Source: Planctomycetota bacterium
GTDB taxonomy: Bacteria; Planctomycetota; UBA1135; GCA-002686595
Assembly: GCA_002683825.1 (NCBI GenBank)
Contig: NYUD01000015.1
Coordinates: 1-36,706, forward strand
Direction of reading: 5' to 3'
DNA: 36,706 bases
The notes beneath the pieces were generated by a model, which had not been told where the DNA came from, did no database searches, and saw only the letters and a program-made list of their open reading frames with translations. This document shows, in pieces, positions 9,671 through 18,787 of this stretch. How positions within the stretch are numbered: position 1 is the first letter of the stretch; each line of letters starts with the position of its first letter. Position numbers and translations under genes: made by a program.

Positions 9671-10012
9671 CTTCTCGTCCTCGTGGTTCGGATGTTCTCT
9701 TCCCACCACCCCGGACCTCAACGAGGCCCGTCCCTGGCGGCGGGAGGTGCTTCCAAATACGTTGCAAATGCTTACGGGACGATTTCCGCAGGATGAACTC
9801 TCGTTCATCTAGGATGACGACGCGGTCTTGCATGAGGGAGTCCACGTGTGGGCGGAGGCGGCCCCCCACGGCCGTGGAATCAGGGCGCTCGGTCTCTCGG
9901 GGGCAATCCGGGTGGTCTTCCCGAGCGCGGGTAGGGCAACGACTTGCAGCGCCTCCACCCGAAATCGCCGAGATCCTCCTTGAACCCGGAACCGGGCAAA
10001 CCCGAAAGCGCT
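9671..10012. other. Spacer upstream of moxR with a perfect dyad
   Basis: No gene was recognised in these 342 bases. A perfect 7-bp inverted repeat, GATGAAC and GTTCATC around TCTC, lies at 9792-9809, about 122 bases upstream of the moxR start. It could be an operator or a leader hairpin. Near 9983-10000 a short self-complementary run (CCCGG-AA-CCGGG) lies downstream of the amidotransferase stop and has no T-run, so I do not call it a terminator. The promoter of the moxR operon should lie here, but no convincing -35/-10 pair was found. Confidence 0.45.
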
Positions 10013-10762
10013 CTAGTCTGCAAGCGGGTCATCCCCCGGACCCAACACCAGTGCGACGAAACGTGACAGGAGCGCGTTGGCTTCCGGGCTGGGCCGGTGC
10101 GAATCCATACGCCTCTGCGTCTCTTCGGCCCCGAACAACACGGCATATTGACCGAAGTACCGGCGAAAGCGCCCGATGTTGTCTTCGGAGGTCAACTCGG
10201 GATGAAACTGCGTGGCGTAGATGGGGGCGCCGTCCACCTTCAGCGCCTGGAAGGGGGCGTTCTCGTTGCAGGCCAGACAGGTGACTCCTCCAGGCAACAC
10301 GTTGGCCCGGTCCTTGTGCCCCATTTGCGCCATGAAGCGAGTCGGAAGGGGGCCGAAGAGCGAATCGCCGTCGGACGCTTCGGTGCGTTCGACCTCGTAG
10401 GTCCCGACCTCGGCGTGCTCCTCGTCGTGAACCACGTCGCCCCCAAGGCCGACCACCAGCGCTTGAAACCCAAAGCACGAAGCGAACGTCGGGAAGCCGC
10501 GCTCCGCTACCCGGGCCAGGAACCGGATCATGGCCTCGACGGGGGGCTGGGGGGCCACCACCGAGTATTCCCCCGCACCACCGACGAGCAACGCGTCCAC
10601 GTCGGCGAGACGCTCCAACTCGAGAGGCTCGCTGAGGATGTTGCAGGACACAAGGGCCTCTTCTTCGACGCCGAGACGCCTGGCAAAGGACCGCTGCTCG
10701 TCGACCCTGGACGGGTCCTCCGCGTGGCGGGCCTGCATCAGTAAGAAACGATGTGCGCTCAC
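10013..10762 (-). CDS. Class-I glutamine amidotransferase-like protein
   Basis: A 249-residue stand-alone class-I glutamine amidotransferase domain. The nucleophile elbow is FASC96FGFQ and the rest of the triad is H187 and E189 in QFHPELTSED. The order and spacing match GMP-synthase-type glutaminase domains. There is no synthetase partner next to it, so it belongs with the free-standing members, some of which hydrolyse gamma-glutamyl bonds. The substrate cannot be told from the sequence. The start is GTG at 10762 with a G-rich site just upstream. It is a single gene; the moxR cluster begins about 340 bases downstream on the same strand. Confidence 0.88.
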   Translation of the reverse strand: MSAHRFLLMQARHAEDPSRVDEQRSFARRLGVEEEALVSCNILSEPLELERLADVDALLVGGAGEYSVVAPQPPVEAMIRFLARVAERGFPTFASCFGFQALVVGLGGDVVHDEEHAEVGTYEVERTEASDGDSLFGPLPTRFMAQMGHKDRANVLPGGVTCLACNENAPFQALKVDGAPIYATQFHPELTSEDNIGRFRRYFGQYAVLFGAEETQRRMDSHRPSPEANALLSRFVALVLGPGDDPLAD

Positions 10763-11060
10763 GGTCCCCGACTCCGACGTCGTTCGAGGTCAAGAGGCTA
10801 CCCGCACTCCAATCAACGGCCAAGCCGGAGGCCCGGTGCCTCGGCGATCGCCGAGGCGAACCGGCTCGCCAACGGGTGCTGGACCGCGAATCCCAGCCTC
10901 GGTGGCGTTCAGAGGCCGCTGTTCGAGCCGGCGGGGACGGCGAGCACGAGAATCCCCAGGCCGAGTGACGAGCGCTCCCGTATGGGGCACGCTCGGGAGC
11001 TTCGGCCAGCCGGCTTCAGCGTCGGTAGTTGCGGAAGGCCGGCGGGTCTTGCTCCGCCTC

Positions 11061-11115
11061 GTCAAGGTGAGGCTTGGGAACCTGAGCTGGGCAAGAACAC
11101 CCCTTTGGGCCACCG
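11061..11115 (+). repeat. Partial copy of the intergenic repeat family (3' half)
   Basis: This stretch matches the second half of the repeats at 13763-13862 and 24270-24376, with the shared core GAGCTGGGCAAGAACACCCC followed by TTTGG. The GGG and CCC of the core can close a small hairpin. The first half is not clearly recognisable. It lies upstream of the candidate RNA gene and the DUF4136 lipoprotein gene. Confidence 0.55.
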
Positions 11116-11224
11116 ATCTCTGTCGAGCCATCCGGACTAGTTCGAATACACATACCGAAACAACTCGTGGATTATACGTATATGAGCCAAGCGCGAATCG
11201 GCGCGAGTGAGTTACAATTTCCTA

Positions 11225-11451
11225 CGTGTTGCCCACGGGGGTAGTCTCTTACGGTTGGGCACGCATTAGAGGCATGTACTCTCGAAACTCGCTACGAAAC
11301 TTCCGCGTTGGTGTTGCCTGCAGTGCCGGGAGGCACTGGGCGAAACGATTTTCTGTGGAACGCTAGGGGGGAGGGAGGCCCGTAGCCTTTGGCTCGAGAC
11401 TCCTTTCCGAAGGGGCGGGATGCAATGGACATGGCATCCCGCCCCTTTTTT
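11225..11451 (+). ncRNA. Candidate structured non-coding RNA, 6S-like topology
   Basis: A non-coding stretch that folds as nested helices. TCTCGA (11280-11285) pairs with TCGAGA (11394-11399), GCTACG (11291-11296) with CGTAGC (11381-11386), and GCGTT (11305-11309) with AACGC (11359-11363). GTTGCC (11313-11318) pairs with GGC and AAC (11339-11346), and CAGTGCC (11321-11327) with GGCACTG (11332-11338) across a GGGA loop. A separate 5' hairpin pairs TGCCCA (11230-11235) with TGGGCA (11256-11261). One strand of the internal loop is a purine run (11365-11378). An intrinsic terminator ends it. A possible -10 (TACAAT, 11213-11218) lies just upstream in an unusually A/T-rich patch, without a clear -35. 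One long interrupted hairpin resembles 6S RNA, but I cannot confirm that family; a long leader of the DUF4136 gene is an alternative. Confidence 0.6.
11412..11451 (+). terminator. Intrinsic (Rho-independent) terminator
   Basis: A perfect 12-bp stem (GGGGCGGGATGC with GCATCCCGCCCC, 11412-11423 and 11434-11445) has a 10-base loop and is followed by six T residues (11446-11451). The A residues before the stem can extend the pairing. The T-run is only on the plus strand, so it ends plus-strand transcription, although no plus-strand protein gene lies upstream. That is the main argument for an RNA gene here. Confidence 0.9.
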
Positions 11452-11565
11452 CGTTCGAGGTTCCCTGCTCGCGGGCGGCCCCGTCGTGCGCAAACGGGAA
11501 GAACACCCGAGCCGCTCCGTTCATCTTGGTTAGACTCCCGTGGTCTCCAGTCCGATGGTGAAACC

Positions 11566-12132
11566 ATGTCCAAGTTGCCGCTGCTCCTGCCCCTCGTGTT
11601 CCTGACCGCCTGCAACTCCCTCTCGGTGCACACCGACTACGACCCACAGGTCGACTTCAGCGCGCTTGAGGAGTGGGCCTGGATCAAGCCTGTCAAGACC
11701 GTACTGCCCGACGAGAACGCGGAGACCCAGCTGGCCAGCCAGCGCATCAAGAGCGCGGTCGAAGCCGAGCTGGCGTCGAAGGGTTTCGTCCAGGTGCAGG
11801 ATGAAGCGCAGGCGGATTTCCTGGTGGCTGCGCACGCGGCGGTGACTCGCAAGTACGACTCCGCTTACGTCAACGACAACTTCGGCTACGGCGGCTACGG
11901 CGGCTACGACTGGAACTACGGATACGGGTACGGGTTCGGGATCGGCGCCCCGACGGTCTACGAGTACGAGCAAGGCACGCTGGGCATCGACATTCTGACT
12001 CAAGCGAGTCGCAAGGTCATGTGGAACGGGACCGCAAAGGATGTGTTCCACAGGAAGAACTCCGTCGAGAAGCGTGAAAAGGTCGTGCGCGACACGGTCG
12101 CCAAGCTGCTGTCCAAGTTTCCGCCCGAGTAG
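11566..12132 (+). CDS. DUF4136 lipoprotein
   Basis: A 188-residue predicted lipoprotein. The signal peptide ends in the lipobox LTAC16. The DUF4136 pattern follows: a Y-D-P-x-x-D-F beginning (YDPQVDFSALEEWAWIKP), the repeated LASKGF phrase, and a C-terminal beta part (GTLGIDILTQASRKVMWNGTAKD). A Tyr/Gly-rich insert (FGYGGYGGYDWNYGYGYG) sits in the middle, as in several family members. The function of the family is unknown; it is envelope-attached. The start at 11566 is chosen for the signal peptide; the frame is open back to 11389 but crosses the terminator. The TAG stop is followed in the same frame by another open stretch, described separately. Confidence 0.88.
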   Translation: MSKLPLLLPLVFLTACNSLSVHTDYDPQVDFSALEEWAWIKPVKTVLPDENAETQLASQRIKSAVEAELASKGFVQVQDEAQADFLVAAHAAVTRKYDSAYVNDNFGYGGYGGYDWNYGYGYGFGIGAPTVYEYEQGTLGIDILTQASRKVMWNGTAKDVFHRKNSVEKREKVVRDTVAKLLSKFPPE

Positions 12133-12525
12133 TTCGCCCTTGCATTGGACGCCCCGCTCGCGCACGGCGTCCGCAGCTTCGCGTTGAATGCCGGCGCCTC
12201 GAACGCCGGCTCGATCTACCTGCTCCTGGGATCGACCTCGGGCGTGTCGCCGGGAACCACGATCCCCTGCGGCTTTACGCTCCCGCTCAACTCACCGGAC
12301 CCCTACTTCAGCCTCACCTTGCAGTCGCCGGGCGCGGCGTTTCTTTCCAACTCGTTGGGCATCCTGGACGGCCTCGGCGAGGGCCAGGCGACCCTCACCG
12401 TTCCGGGCGGCATCCATCTCTCCTATGTCGGCCTCGTCGTGCACTTTGCTGCCGTCGTGCTCGAGCTGGGGCCGATCACGCCTGTCTTCGTGAGCAACGC
12501 TGTCCCGCTCGTTCTCGCTCCCTGA
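12133..12525 (+). pseudogene. Fragment of a secreted-protein C-terminal beta domain
   Basis: Directly after the TAG of the DUF4136 gene the same frame stays open for 130 codons to a TGA at 12523-12525. The text (FALNAGASNAGSIYLLLG, then TTIPCGFTLPLNSPDPYFSLTL and VFVSNAVPLVLAP) reads as a complete domain of the kind found at the extreme C-terminus of secreted Planctomycete proteins. A diverged version ends the metalloprotease at 33132-34592. There is no signal peptide, ribosome site or ATG; the only candidate start is TTG at 12145. I read it as the leftover tail of a larger gene. Read-through from the DUF4136 gene is the alternative. Confidence 0.55.
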
Positions 12526-12654
12526 GGGGCGGGCACGTCGGTTGCGGACCTGGTCGACGAATGCAAGGTCGAGCCCGACGTCGGGTTGCAGCCCGGAGCA
12601 TAGGCGCTACGAAGGGAAGGATCTTGAATCTCCGCGGGGCGTGCGTGACCCGGG

Positions 12655-12749
12655 CGATTTCTGGCCGGCTCGGTGTCGACGGGCAGACGGGCGGTACCGC
12701 GTTTCATTGCGAGCGTGGAAATCGCCGTCGCGCGATCACCCGTTTTTGA
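12655..12749 (+). pseudogene. Decayed C-terminal remnant of a transposase (second copy)
   Basis: The stretch translates to GVDGQTGGTAFHCERGNRRRAITRF before a stop at 12747-12749. It matches at DNA level the remnant at 20038-20226 (shared CGCG-TTCA-TGCGAG-G-GGA-TCGCCGTCG pattern). The second Cys of the zinc-ribbon-like CxC has become Arg and the region after RRRAI is lost. The upstream part of the frame (from 12561) has no recognisable similarity. It is a relic and not expected to make a protein. Confidence 0.55.
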
Positions 12750-12775
12750 AGGCCCGGGGCGCGCGGGGCTAGAAT
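12746..12775 (+). promoter_or_regulatory. Predicted sigma-70-type promoter
   Basis: A -35 box TTGAAG (12746-12751) and a -10 box TAGAAT (12770-12775) are separated by 18 bases and lie 31 bases before the ATG at 12807. The -10 matches the consensus at five of six positions and the -35 at four. The -35 box overlaps the stop codon of the transposase remnant. Confidence 0.55.
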
Positions 12776-12806
12776 GGACCTGTCCATGTTCCTCAGGAAA
12801 GAGTCC

Positions 12807-13460
12807 ATGAAAAACGCCATCTTTCGACGAAAGGGTACGAGGAGCCTCCTCCTTACCCTGTTCCTGGTTGGACTTCTGTCCGGCTGCCCCTCGGTCAACA
12901 CGCTGCACCCCGCACGACCGGTGCCTGTCGACAAGGTGGAGTATTCCGGCGGGCTGGGGGTCTACACCTTCGACGACGACCTGGGCAGCACGACCCTCCC
13001 GCTGGTCGAAGCGCAAGCTCGCTGGGGCTTAGGAGAGCAGTACGACGCGGGCCTCAAGGTGACCAGCTTCTCGATGATCCAGGCGGACTTGAACTACGCG
13101 CTGATCCTGAACGAGGAGTTCGCGCTCTCCGTCGATCCGACGATTGCTTTCCTGCCGCTCGGCGGGCCCCTGGCCACCTACTTGTGGCTACCGGTCCTCG
13201 CGGATGTCTACACGTCCGAAAAGCTGACGTTGACGCTCTCCGGCAGGGTGGGTCACCTGTTCCTGAGCGACTCGGGGAACCTTGATGACGACGACGACAT
13301 CGGTCTTGACGGAGCCACCGGCCTCTGGGGGATCGGGATCGGAATGCGCCACCGCCTCTCGGATAAACTCACCCTGATGCCGGAGTTGCACGCGGTGTTC
13401 CCCACGGAAGACGTCGGCGCCGACGTCCTGTACTCATTCTCCGTCGGATTCCTCTTCTGA
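12807..13460 (+). CDS. Predicted beta-barrel-like lipoprotein of unknown function
   Basis: A 217-residue predicted lipoprotein with a basic N-terminus, a long hydrophobic stretch and the lipobox LSGC27. The mature part alternates short hydrophobic strands (YSGGLGVYTF, YDAGLKVTSFSM, LTLTLSGRVGHLFL, GIGIGMRHRLSDKL) and ends in a strand with terminal Phe (YSFSVGFLF), as in outer-membrane beta proteins. An acidic run DDDDD lies near the middle. I recognise no named family. The start at 12807 has AGGAAAGAG at good spacing; the frame begins at 12774. It is served by the promoter at 12746-12775. Confidence 0.75.
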   Translation: MKNAIFRRKGTRSLLLTLFLVGLLSGCPSVNTLHPARPVPVDKVEYSGGLGVYTFDDDLGSTTLPLVEAQARWGLGEQYDAGLKVTSFSMIQADLNYALILNEEFALSVDPTIAFLPLGGPLATYLWLPVLADVYTSEKLTLTLSGRVGHLFLSDSGNLDDDDDIGLDGATGLWGIGIGMRHRLSDKLTLMPELHAVFPTEDVGADVLYSFSVGFLF

Positions 13461-13979
13461 GACCGGGCCGGGCCCCGGTTCCATTCCCGCGGGGATCCGT
13501 TCCTCTCGCCAGGGCCTGAGGACGGGCGTGTCGTCCCGCAGCCCGTGGTGTCCCGCCCCAGGGCCGTGACCTAACCCACGGCAATAGCTGAACTTAGGTA
13601 GCGCTCTTTGGCTCTTGGGCACAGCCCTGTCCAGCTCCCGAGTCCTTTCGGGCAGGAGAGTGAACCCGACTCCGTATCCCCCGTGCAACAACGCGCCCCG
13701 TGGATGGCGGGAGCGGGGATGAACTTGGCTCGGGTTCCACAAGGGGCGTAAACCGTCTGGATGCGCCACCCCTGGGAACGACTTTCGACCCTCTCCCACC
13801 CCGAAGCCCGGCGTCGGGGAGATCTCGAGAGGTTGAGCCGGGCAAGAACGCCCCCCTGGACCGCTGATTCCCCGACACTCCTTACTCGTCCCGGTGTCGT
13901 TCTGTTGACCCGCGTCGGGAATCCGGGGACGATCAGACGCTTGACGACCGTCGACGCAGCGAAAAACCCGGAGGGAGAC
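13461..13979. other. Long spacer before the RND operon
   Basis: No gene was recognised. Just after the stop of the preceding lipoprotein gene an ACCGGG-CCCGGT hairpin (13462-13479) may act as a weak terminator, without a T-run. The spacer contains one of the best copies of the intergenic repeat (13763-13862). The promoter of the RND operon should be here; two TTGAC boxes (13905 and 13941) lack a convincing -10. Confidence 0.4.
13763..13862 (+). repeat. Intergenic repeat family, full copy
   Basis: This aligns over about 100 bases with 36252-36350 and, over its 3' two thirds, with 24270-24376. Shared blocks are GCCACC, GGGAACG, a C-rich run, CGTCGGGGAG, TCGAGAGGT and GAGCCGGGCAA. It can form a hairpin CCCGA/TCGGG with a 9-base loop (AGCCCGGCG) and a second GGGC/GCCC hairpin around AAGAAC. 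It ends 117 bases before the start of the outer-membrane factor gene. Confidence 0.7.
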
Positions 13980-15611
13980 GTGGCACGAGGCCCGGACTGG
14001 ATGGCGCATCGGACTGCTGCCCGGACCGCCTCGTGGACGCGGGTGCTTGCGGCTCCCGCCGCGCTGATCGCCGCGCTGACTCCGACGGGGTGCATGGTCG
14101 GGCCGGACTACGTCCCGCCCGAGGCACCGGTGGCCGACGCCTGGATCGAGAGCAGCGATCCCCGGTTGAGTACAGCCGCCTCCGATCACGCGGCCTGGTG
14201 GAAGAGCTTCGAGGATCCGGTCCTCGATGGCCTCGTCCAGCGCGCCTACGAACAGAACCTCGATTTGCTCGAGGCCGGGCTACGGGTACTCCAGGCCCGC
14301 GCTCAGCTCGGCATCGCAGTGGGTGAGATGTTTCCGCAGGTCCAGCAGTTCTCGGCCAGCTACACCCGACAGGAGCTCAGCGAGAACCTCCCCAACCCCG
14401 TTTCGCAGCGGACGTTCGACGACTATTCGGCCGGCATCGACGCGACCTGGGAGCTGGACTTATGGGGACAGTTCGCACGCAACACCCGGTCGGCGAACGC
14501 GGCCCTGCTCTCCACCATCGCCGACTACGACAGCGTGCTGGTGACCCTCACCGGCGACGTGGCCACGTCCTATGTGTTCATCCGCGTCCTGGAGCAGCGG
14601 ATCCGCCTGGCCCGGCAGGACATCGAGAGCCAGAAGGCAGTCCTCAACCTGGCGCGCATCCAGTTCGACAATGGATCGGTGAGCGAACTGGACGTGGTGC
14701 AGTCCCTCACGCGGCTGTCGCAGAGCCAGTCGCTCGTGCCCCAGCTCGAGATCGACCTGCGGCGCGTGAAGAACGTTTTGTGCGTGCTGCTCGGGGAGCC
14801 GCCGCACGCACTGGATGACGTTCTGGGCGAGGACATCCGCATGCCGAGTGCACCGGAAGAGCTGGCGGTGGGCATGCCGGCCGACCTGCTGTTGCGACGG
14901 CCTGATGTGCGCGCGGCGGAGCGCGCGGCCGCCGCGCAGGCCGAGCGTATCGGCATCGCCGTCGCCAATCTCTACCCGCACTTCGGGATCGCTGCGTCGG
15001 GCGGTTGGGCCGCGGAGCTTTCCGGCGACCTGCTCGAGCCTGAAAGCAGGGGCGGCCTGGTGACGGGAGGCTTCCGCTGGGACATCCTGAATTACGGCCG
15101 GCTGAAGAACGACGTGCGCGTGCAGGACGCGCTGTTCCAGCAGGCGGTCGTTCGGTACCAGGAGACGGTCCTCGAGGCCTCCGCGGAGGTGGAGGACGGC
15201 CTGGTCGGCTTCGTGCTGGAGCACGATCGCGCAGGTTTCCTGCAGACGGGCGTGGAGGCCTCAAAGCGCGCCGTCGACATCTCGCTGATTCAGTACCGCG
15301 AGGGCACGACCACGTACGCGCGTGTGCTCGATGCGCAGTCCGCGCTCTTTCAACTTCAGCAGGACCTGGCGGTCAGCCGGGCCAACGAGATCCTCAGCCT
15401 GATCGGCGTCTACAAGGCGCTGGGCGGTGGCTGGCAGCTGCGCGAAGGGCGCGACTTCGTGCCCGCGGGCACCCGGAAGGAGATGGCGGAGCGAACGGAC
15501 TGGGGTGACATGCTCTCGTCCGACTACTCGGAGGGCAGCGACCTGGGACATCCGCGCCCTGATCCCGACGAACTCTATCCGCCCCAGGAAGAGGCCGGGA
15601 AGCAACCGTGA
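13980..15611 (+). CDS. RND efflux outer-membrane factor (NodT/OprM type lipoprotein)
   Basis: A 543-residue outer-membrane channel protein of the TolC superfamily, lipoprotein branch. A signal peptide leads to the lipobox PTGC38 and the typical [12 protein letters not shown] beginning. Two long helical-barrel repeats are visible, with the usual phrases [37 protein letters not shown] and [29 protein letters not shown]. The extra C-terminal tail (about 50 residues, acidic) is longer than in OprM. I chose the GTG at 13980 because GGAGGGAG precedes it; an ATG at 14001 is an alternative. It overlaps the pump gene as GTGA, so the three efflux genes are one operon. Confidence 0.92.
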   Translation: MARGPDWMAHRTAARTASWTRVLAAPAALIAALTPTGCMVGPDYVPPEAPVADAWIESSDPRLSTAASDHAAWWKSFEDPVLDGLVQRAYEQNLDLLEAGLRVLQARAQLGIAVGEMFPQVQQFSASYTRQELSENLPNPVSQRTFDDYSAGIDATWELDLWGQFARNTRSANAALLSTIADYDSVLVTLTGDVATSYVFIRVLEQRIRLARQDIESQKAVLNLARIQFDNGSVSELDVVQSLTRLSQSQSLVPQLEIDLRRVKNVLCVLLGEPPHALDDVLGEDIRMPSAPEELAVGMPADLLLRRPDVRAAERAAAAQAERIGIAVANLYPHFGIAASGGWAAELSGDLLEPESRGGLVTGGFRWDILNYGRLKNDVRVQDALFQQAVVRYQETVLEASAEVEDGLVGFVLEHDRAGFLQTGVEASKRAVDISLIQYREGTTTYARVLDAQSALFQLQQDLAVSRANEILSLIGVYKALGGGWQLREGRDFVPAGTRKEMAERTDWGDMLSSDYSEGSDLGHPRPDPDELYPPQEEAGKQP

Positions 15612-18600
15612 ATTTCTTCATCGAACGTCCGATCTTCGCGTCGGTTCTCGCACTGATCCTGGTGGTGGCCGGGAGCATCGCCGCGATGCTACTCCCGATT
15701 GCACGCTTCCCGGTGCTCACGCCGCCGGAAGTGCAGGTCTCCACGCAATACATCGGTGCGAGTTCGTCGGTTGTCGCGGACACCGTCACCACGCCGTTGG
15801 AGCTCGACATCAACGGGTCGCCGGGCATGCTCTACATGTCCTCCAACAGCACGAACAACGGCGACTGCAGCATCACGATCACCTACGAGGTCGGCTCCGA
15901 CAGTTCGATGGCCGAGTTCGACGCGCAGAACCGTGCCAACCAGGCCATCGCCGAACTGCCTCCGAACGTGCAGCAGATCGGCCTCACGGTCGACAAGCAG
16001 TCCACCAACATGCTGCTTGCGGTGAATCTCATCTCACCGAAAGGCACCTACGACCAGCTATTCCTCTGCAACTACGCCGACATTCACGTCAACGACGCCC
16101 TGACGCGACTTTCCGGCGTCGCCTCGGTCAACCAGCTCGGTCTGGTCAAGTACGCCATTCGCATCTGGATCGATCCTCTGCGGCTCACCGGGCTGGGACT
16201 GACGCCGATGGACGTCGCCTCGGCGGTCCAGGAGCAGAACCAGCAGGTCGCCGCAGGCAAGGTGGGCGCCTCACCGGCGCCCGCGGGCCAGGCGTTCCAG
16301 TACCAGCTGACGACCCAGGGACGGCTCTCGCAGGCCCGGGAGTTCGAGGACATCATCCTGCGCACGATGCCGGGCGGGTCGGTGGTGCGCATCAAGGACG
16401 TGGCCACGGTCGAACTGGGATCCGAGGAGTACGACTGGTCCACCTCGCTCAACGGGAAGCCCGCGGCGACGCTCGCCGTGTTCCAGCTGGCCGATGCCAA
16501 CGGGCTCCAGCTCGAAGCGGACGTCATCGCGGTGATGACGGAGCTGGAGAAGCACTTCCCCGAGGACATGGCCTGGAGCATGCCCTACAACACCGCGACC
16601 TTCGTGCGTGACTCGGTGAAGGAGGTCGTCGTGACGCTGCTCCAGGCCGTCGGGCTGGTGTTCCTGGTGGTCTTCGTCTTCCTGCAGAGCTGGCGCACCA
16701 CGCTCATCCCGCTGCTGACCATTCCCGTATCGCTCGTCGGCACCTTCGCGATCATGTCGTCGTTCGGGTTCTCCATCAACACGCTGAGCCTTTTGGGCAT
16801 GGTCCTGGCGGTGGGCCTCGTGGTGGACGACGCGATCGTGGTGGTCGAGAACTGCATGCGGAAGCTGCAGGGAGCCAAGGGTCGGGACGTCGACATCAAG
16901 AAACTCACCACCGAAGGCATGGCGGAGGTGCGCGGCCCGATCATCGCGACGACCCTGGCGCTGATGGCCGTGTTCGTGCCGGTGGCCTTCATGCCCGGTA
17001 TGACGGGATTGCTGTACGTGCAGTTCGCGCTGACCATCGCGTTCAGCGTGGGCCTCTCGGGCTTCAACTCGCTGAGTCTGAGCCCCGCATTGTGCGGCGT
17101 CATGTTGCAGGCGGCCCCTGAGGGCAAGAAGGAGTTCGCCCCGTTCCGGATCTTCAACACCGCATTCGAGAAGCTCTCCAACGGCTATGCCGCGCTGGTC
17201 GAACTCATGGCAAAGGCCTGGATTCTGGTCTTCACCGTGTTCCTGGGCCTGGGCCTGCTCACGGGTTGGATGATGACCTCGATCCCGACGGCCTTCGTGC
17301 CGGAGGAGGACCAGGGCTACTTCATCGTCAACGTCGAGACGCCGCCGGGAGCCACCATCGAGCGCACCGAGAAGGCGCTGGAGCGCGTCCGCGAGATCGT
17401 CCTGGCGATGCCGGGCGTGGCCGACTTCCTGGAAGCCCCCGGCTACAACGTCGTCGACGGGATCAAGCAACCCAACTTCGGTGTGGGTTGGGTCATCCTC
17501 GATCCCTCGGACGAACGCACGGAGCCCGGGATGGAGCTACTTGCGTTGATGGAGAGAGCCAAGAAGAGCTTCGCGGAGGAGATTCCCCAGGCTCGCACGA
17601 TCGTCGCCAACGCCCCGGCCATTCCGGGCCTGGGCGCAACGGGCGGGTTCACGATGGAGTTGCAGGATCTCGAAGCGCGAGGCACACGGAAGCTGGCCGA
17701 GGCCACCGAGCACTTCATGAAGGCGGCACGCAGGCGGCCCGAGTTGGCAGGCGTCTACTCGACGTTCGCAGCGGATTTCCCGCAGCTCTACCTCGACGTC
17801 AATCGCACGAAGGCCAAGTCGCTCGGGATCTCGCTCAACGATCTCTTCGACACGCTCCAGATCAACCTGGGCTCGATGTACGTCAATGACTTCAATAGCT
17901 TCGGCCGGATCTACCGCGTCTATCTCCAGGCAACTGAGGATGCCCGTGCCGATCCGGCAGACATCGCCCGGTTGAAGGTCCGCAACCAGGATGGCGAGAT
18001 GGTCGATCTCTCGACCCTGGTGACGGTGGAACGCACGGTGGGGCCGTACAACGTCCCCCACTACCAGATCTACGGCTCGACCGCCGTGAACGGTTCGCCA
18101 GCCAAGGGCTACAGCACGGGCCAGGCCATCATCGCCATGGAAGAGGTGGCGGACTCGGCCTTGCCGGACGGCTACGGCTACCAGTGGACGGGCATCACCT
18201 ACCAGCAGCTCGAGGCGGGCAACGCGGCACCGCTCATCTTCGGGTTGTCGATGCTATTCGTGTTCTTCGTGCTGGCGGCCACCTACGAGAGCTGGGTCAT
18301 GCCCGTCATGGTGTTGCTGGCCGTGCCGTTGGCCATCCTGGGCGCCGCATTGGGCCTGTTTCTGCGCGATCTCGACATGGACGTCTACGCCCAGATCGGA
18401 CTGGTCATGCTGATCGGTCTGGCGGCCAAGAACGCGATCTTGATCGTCGAGTTCGCGAAGGACGAACGCGAAGCGGGCTCGAGCATCCTGCAGGCCGCCA
18501 AGGACGCCGCCCGCATCCGCCTGCGTCCGATCCTGATGACCGCCTTCGCCTTCATCCTCGGAACCCTGCCGTTGATGTTCGCCACGGGCGCCGGTGCCAA

Positions 18601-18787
18601 CAGCCGTCGTTCCCTGGGTACGGTGGTCGTCGTGGGCATGACCGTCTCCACGGTCCTGATCTGCTTCGTCCCCATCTTCTACTTCGTGATTCAGAATCTG
18701 CGCGAGAAGCGCTTTCCCCGCGTGACGGACGAAGACAGCTCCTCCCGCAGCGGCAAGGCCATCGCAGCACCGGGGCAGACCACATGA
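15608..18787 (+). CDS. RND efflux pump, HAE-1 (AcrB/MexB) type
   Basis: A 1059-residue inner-membrane proton-driven exporter, full length for the family. The N-terminus [15 protein letters not shown] is standard. The proton-relay acids are D407 and D408 in [13 protein letters not shown] (same numbering as AcrB), and the TM10 Lys lies in [13 protein letters not shown]. Twelve membrane segments and two large periplasmic loops are recognisable. This type normally exports lipophilic compounds such as drugs, dyes or detergents, not metals; the metal-pump signature is absent. The GTG start overlaps the preceding stop, and the stop overlaps the adaptor start. The substrate cannot be deduced. Confidence 0.95.
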   Translation: MNFFIERPIFASVLALILVVAGSIAAMLLPIARFPVLTPPEVQVSTQYIGASSSVVADTVTTPLELDINGSPGMLYMSSNSTNNGDCSITITYEVGSDSSMAEFDAQNRANQAIAELPPNVQQIGLTVDKQSTNMLLAVNLISPKGTYDQLFLCNYADIHVNDALTRLSGVASVNQLGLVKYAIRIWIDPLRLTGLGLTPMDVASAVQEQNQQVAAGKVGASPAPAGQAFQYQLTTQGRLSQAREFEDIILRTMPGGSVVRIKDVATVELGSEEYDWSTSLNGKPAATLAVFQLADANGLQLEADVIAVMTELEKHFPEDMAWSMPYNTATFVRDSVKEVVVTLLQAVGLVFLVVFVFLQSWRTTLIPLLTIPVSLVGTFAIMSSFGFSINTLSLLGMVLAVGLVVDDAIVVVENCMRKLQGAKGRDVDIKKLTTEGMAEVRGPIIATTLALMAVFVPVAFMPGMTGLLYVQFALTIAFSVGLSGFNSLSLSPALCGVMLQAAPEGKKEFAPFRIFNTAFEKLSNGYAALVELMAKAWILVFTVFLGLGLLTGWMMTSIPTAFVPEEDQGYFIVNVETPPGATIERTEKALERVREIVLAMPGVADFLEAPGYNVVDGIKQPNFGVGWVILDPSDERTEPGMELLALMERAKKSFAEEIPQARTIVANAPAIPGLGATGGFTMELQDLEARGTRKLAEATEHFMKAARRRPELAGVYSTFAADFPQLYLDVNRTKAKSLGISLNDLFDTLQINLGSMYVNDFNSFGRIYRVYLQATEDARADPADIARLKVRNQDGEMVDLSTLVTVERTVGPYNVPHYQIYGSTAVNGSPAKGYSTGQAIIAMEEVADSALPDGYGYQWTGITYQQLEAGNAAPLIFGLSMLFVFFVLAATYESWVMPVMVLLAVPLAILGAALGLFLRDLDMDVYAQIGLVMLIGLAAKNAILIVEFAKDEREAGSSILQAAKDAARIRLRPILMTAFAFILGTLPLMFATGAGANSRRSLGTVVVVGMTVSTVLICFVPIFYFVIQNLREKRFPRVTDEDSSSRSGKAIAAPGQTT

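Noticed and set aside
9880..9960. Possible reverse or diverged repeat copy between moxR and the amidotransferase
   Set aside because: The match is limited to GGTCTCTCGGGG-like text and could arise from base composition.
11136..11160. A GTTCGAAT box resembling a tRNA T-loop
   Set aside because: The flanking five bases do not pair, and no acceptor, D or anticodon arm can be built around it.
11365..11378. G-rich run as a possible G-quadruplex
   Set aside because: It contains too few separated runs of three or more G for a four-stranded unit; it is better explained as a loop strand of the RNA candidate.
16271..17470. Minus-strand open frame of 399 codons inside the RND pump gene
   Set aside because: It is a shadow of the pump gene, full of His/Asp/Arg runs; the pump frame is conserved throughout.
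18184..18783. Upstream extension of the adaptor frame
   Set aside because: These 200 codons overlap the end of the pump gene and read as non-coding; the ATGA start with a signal peptide is far better.
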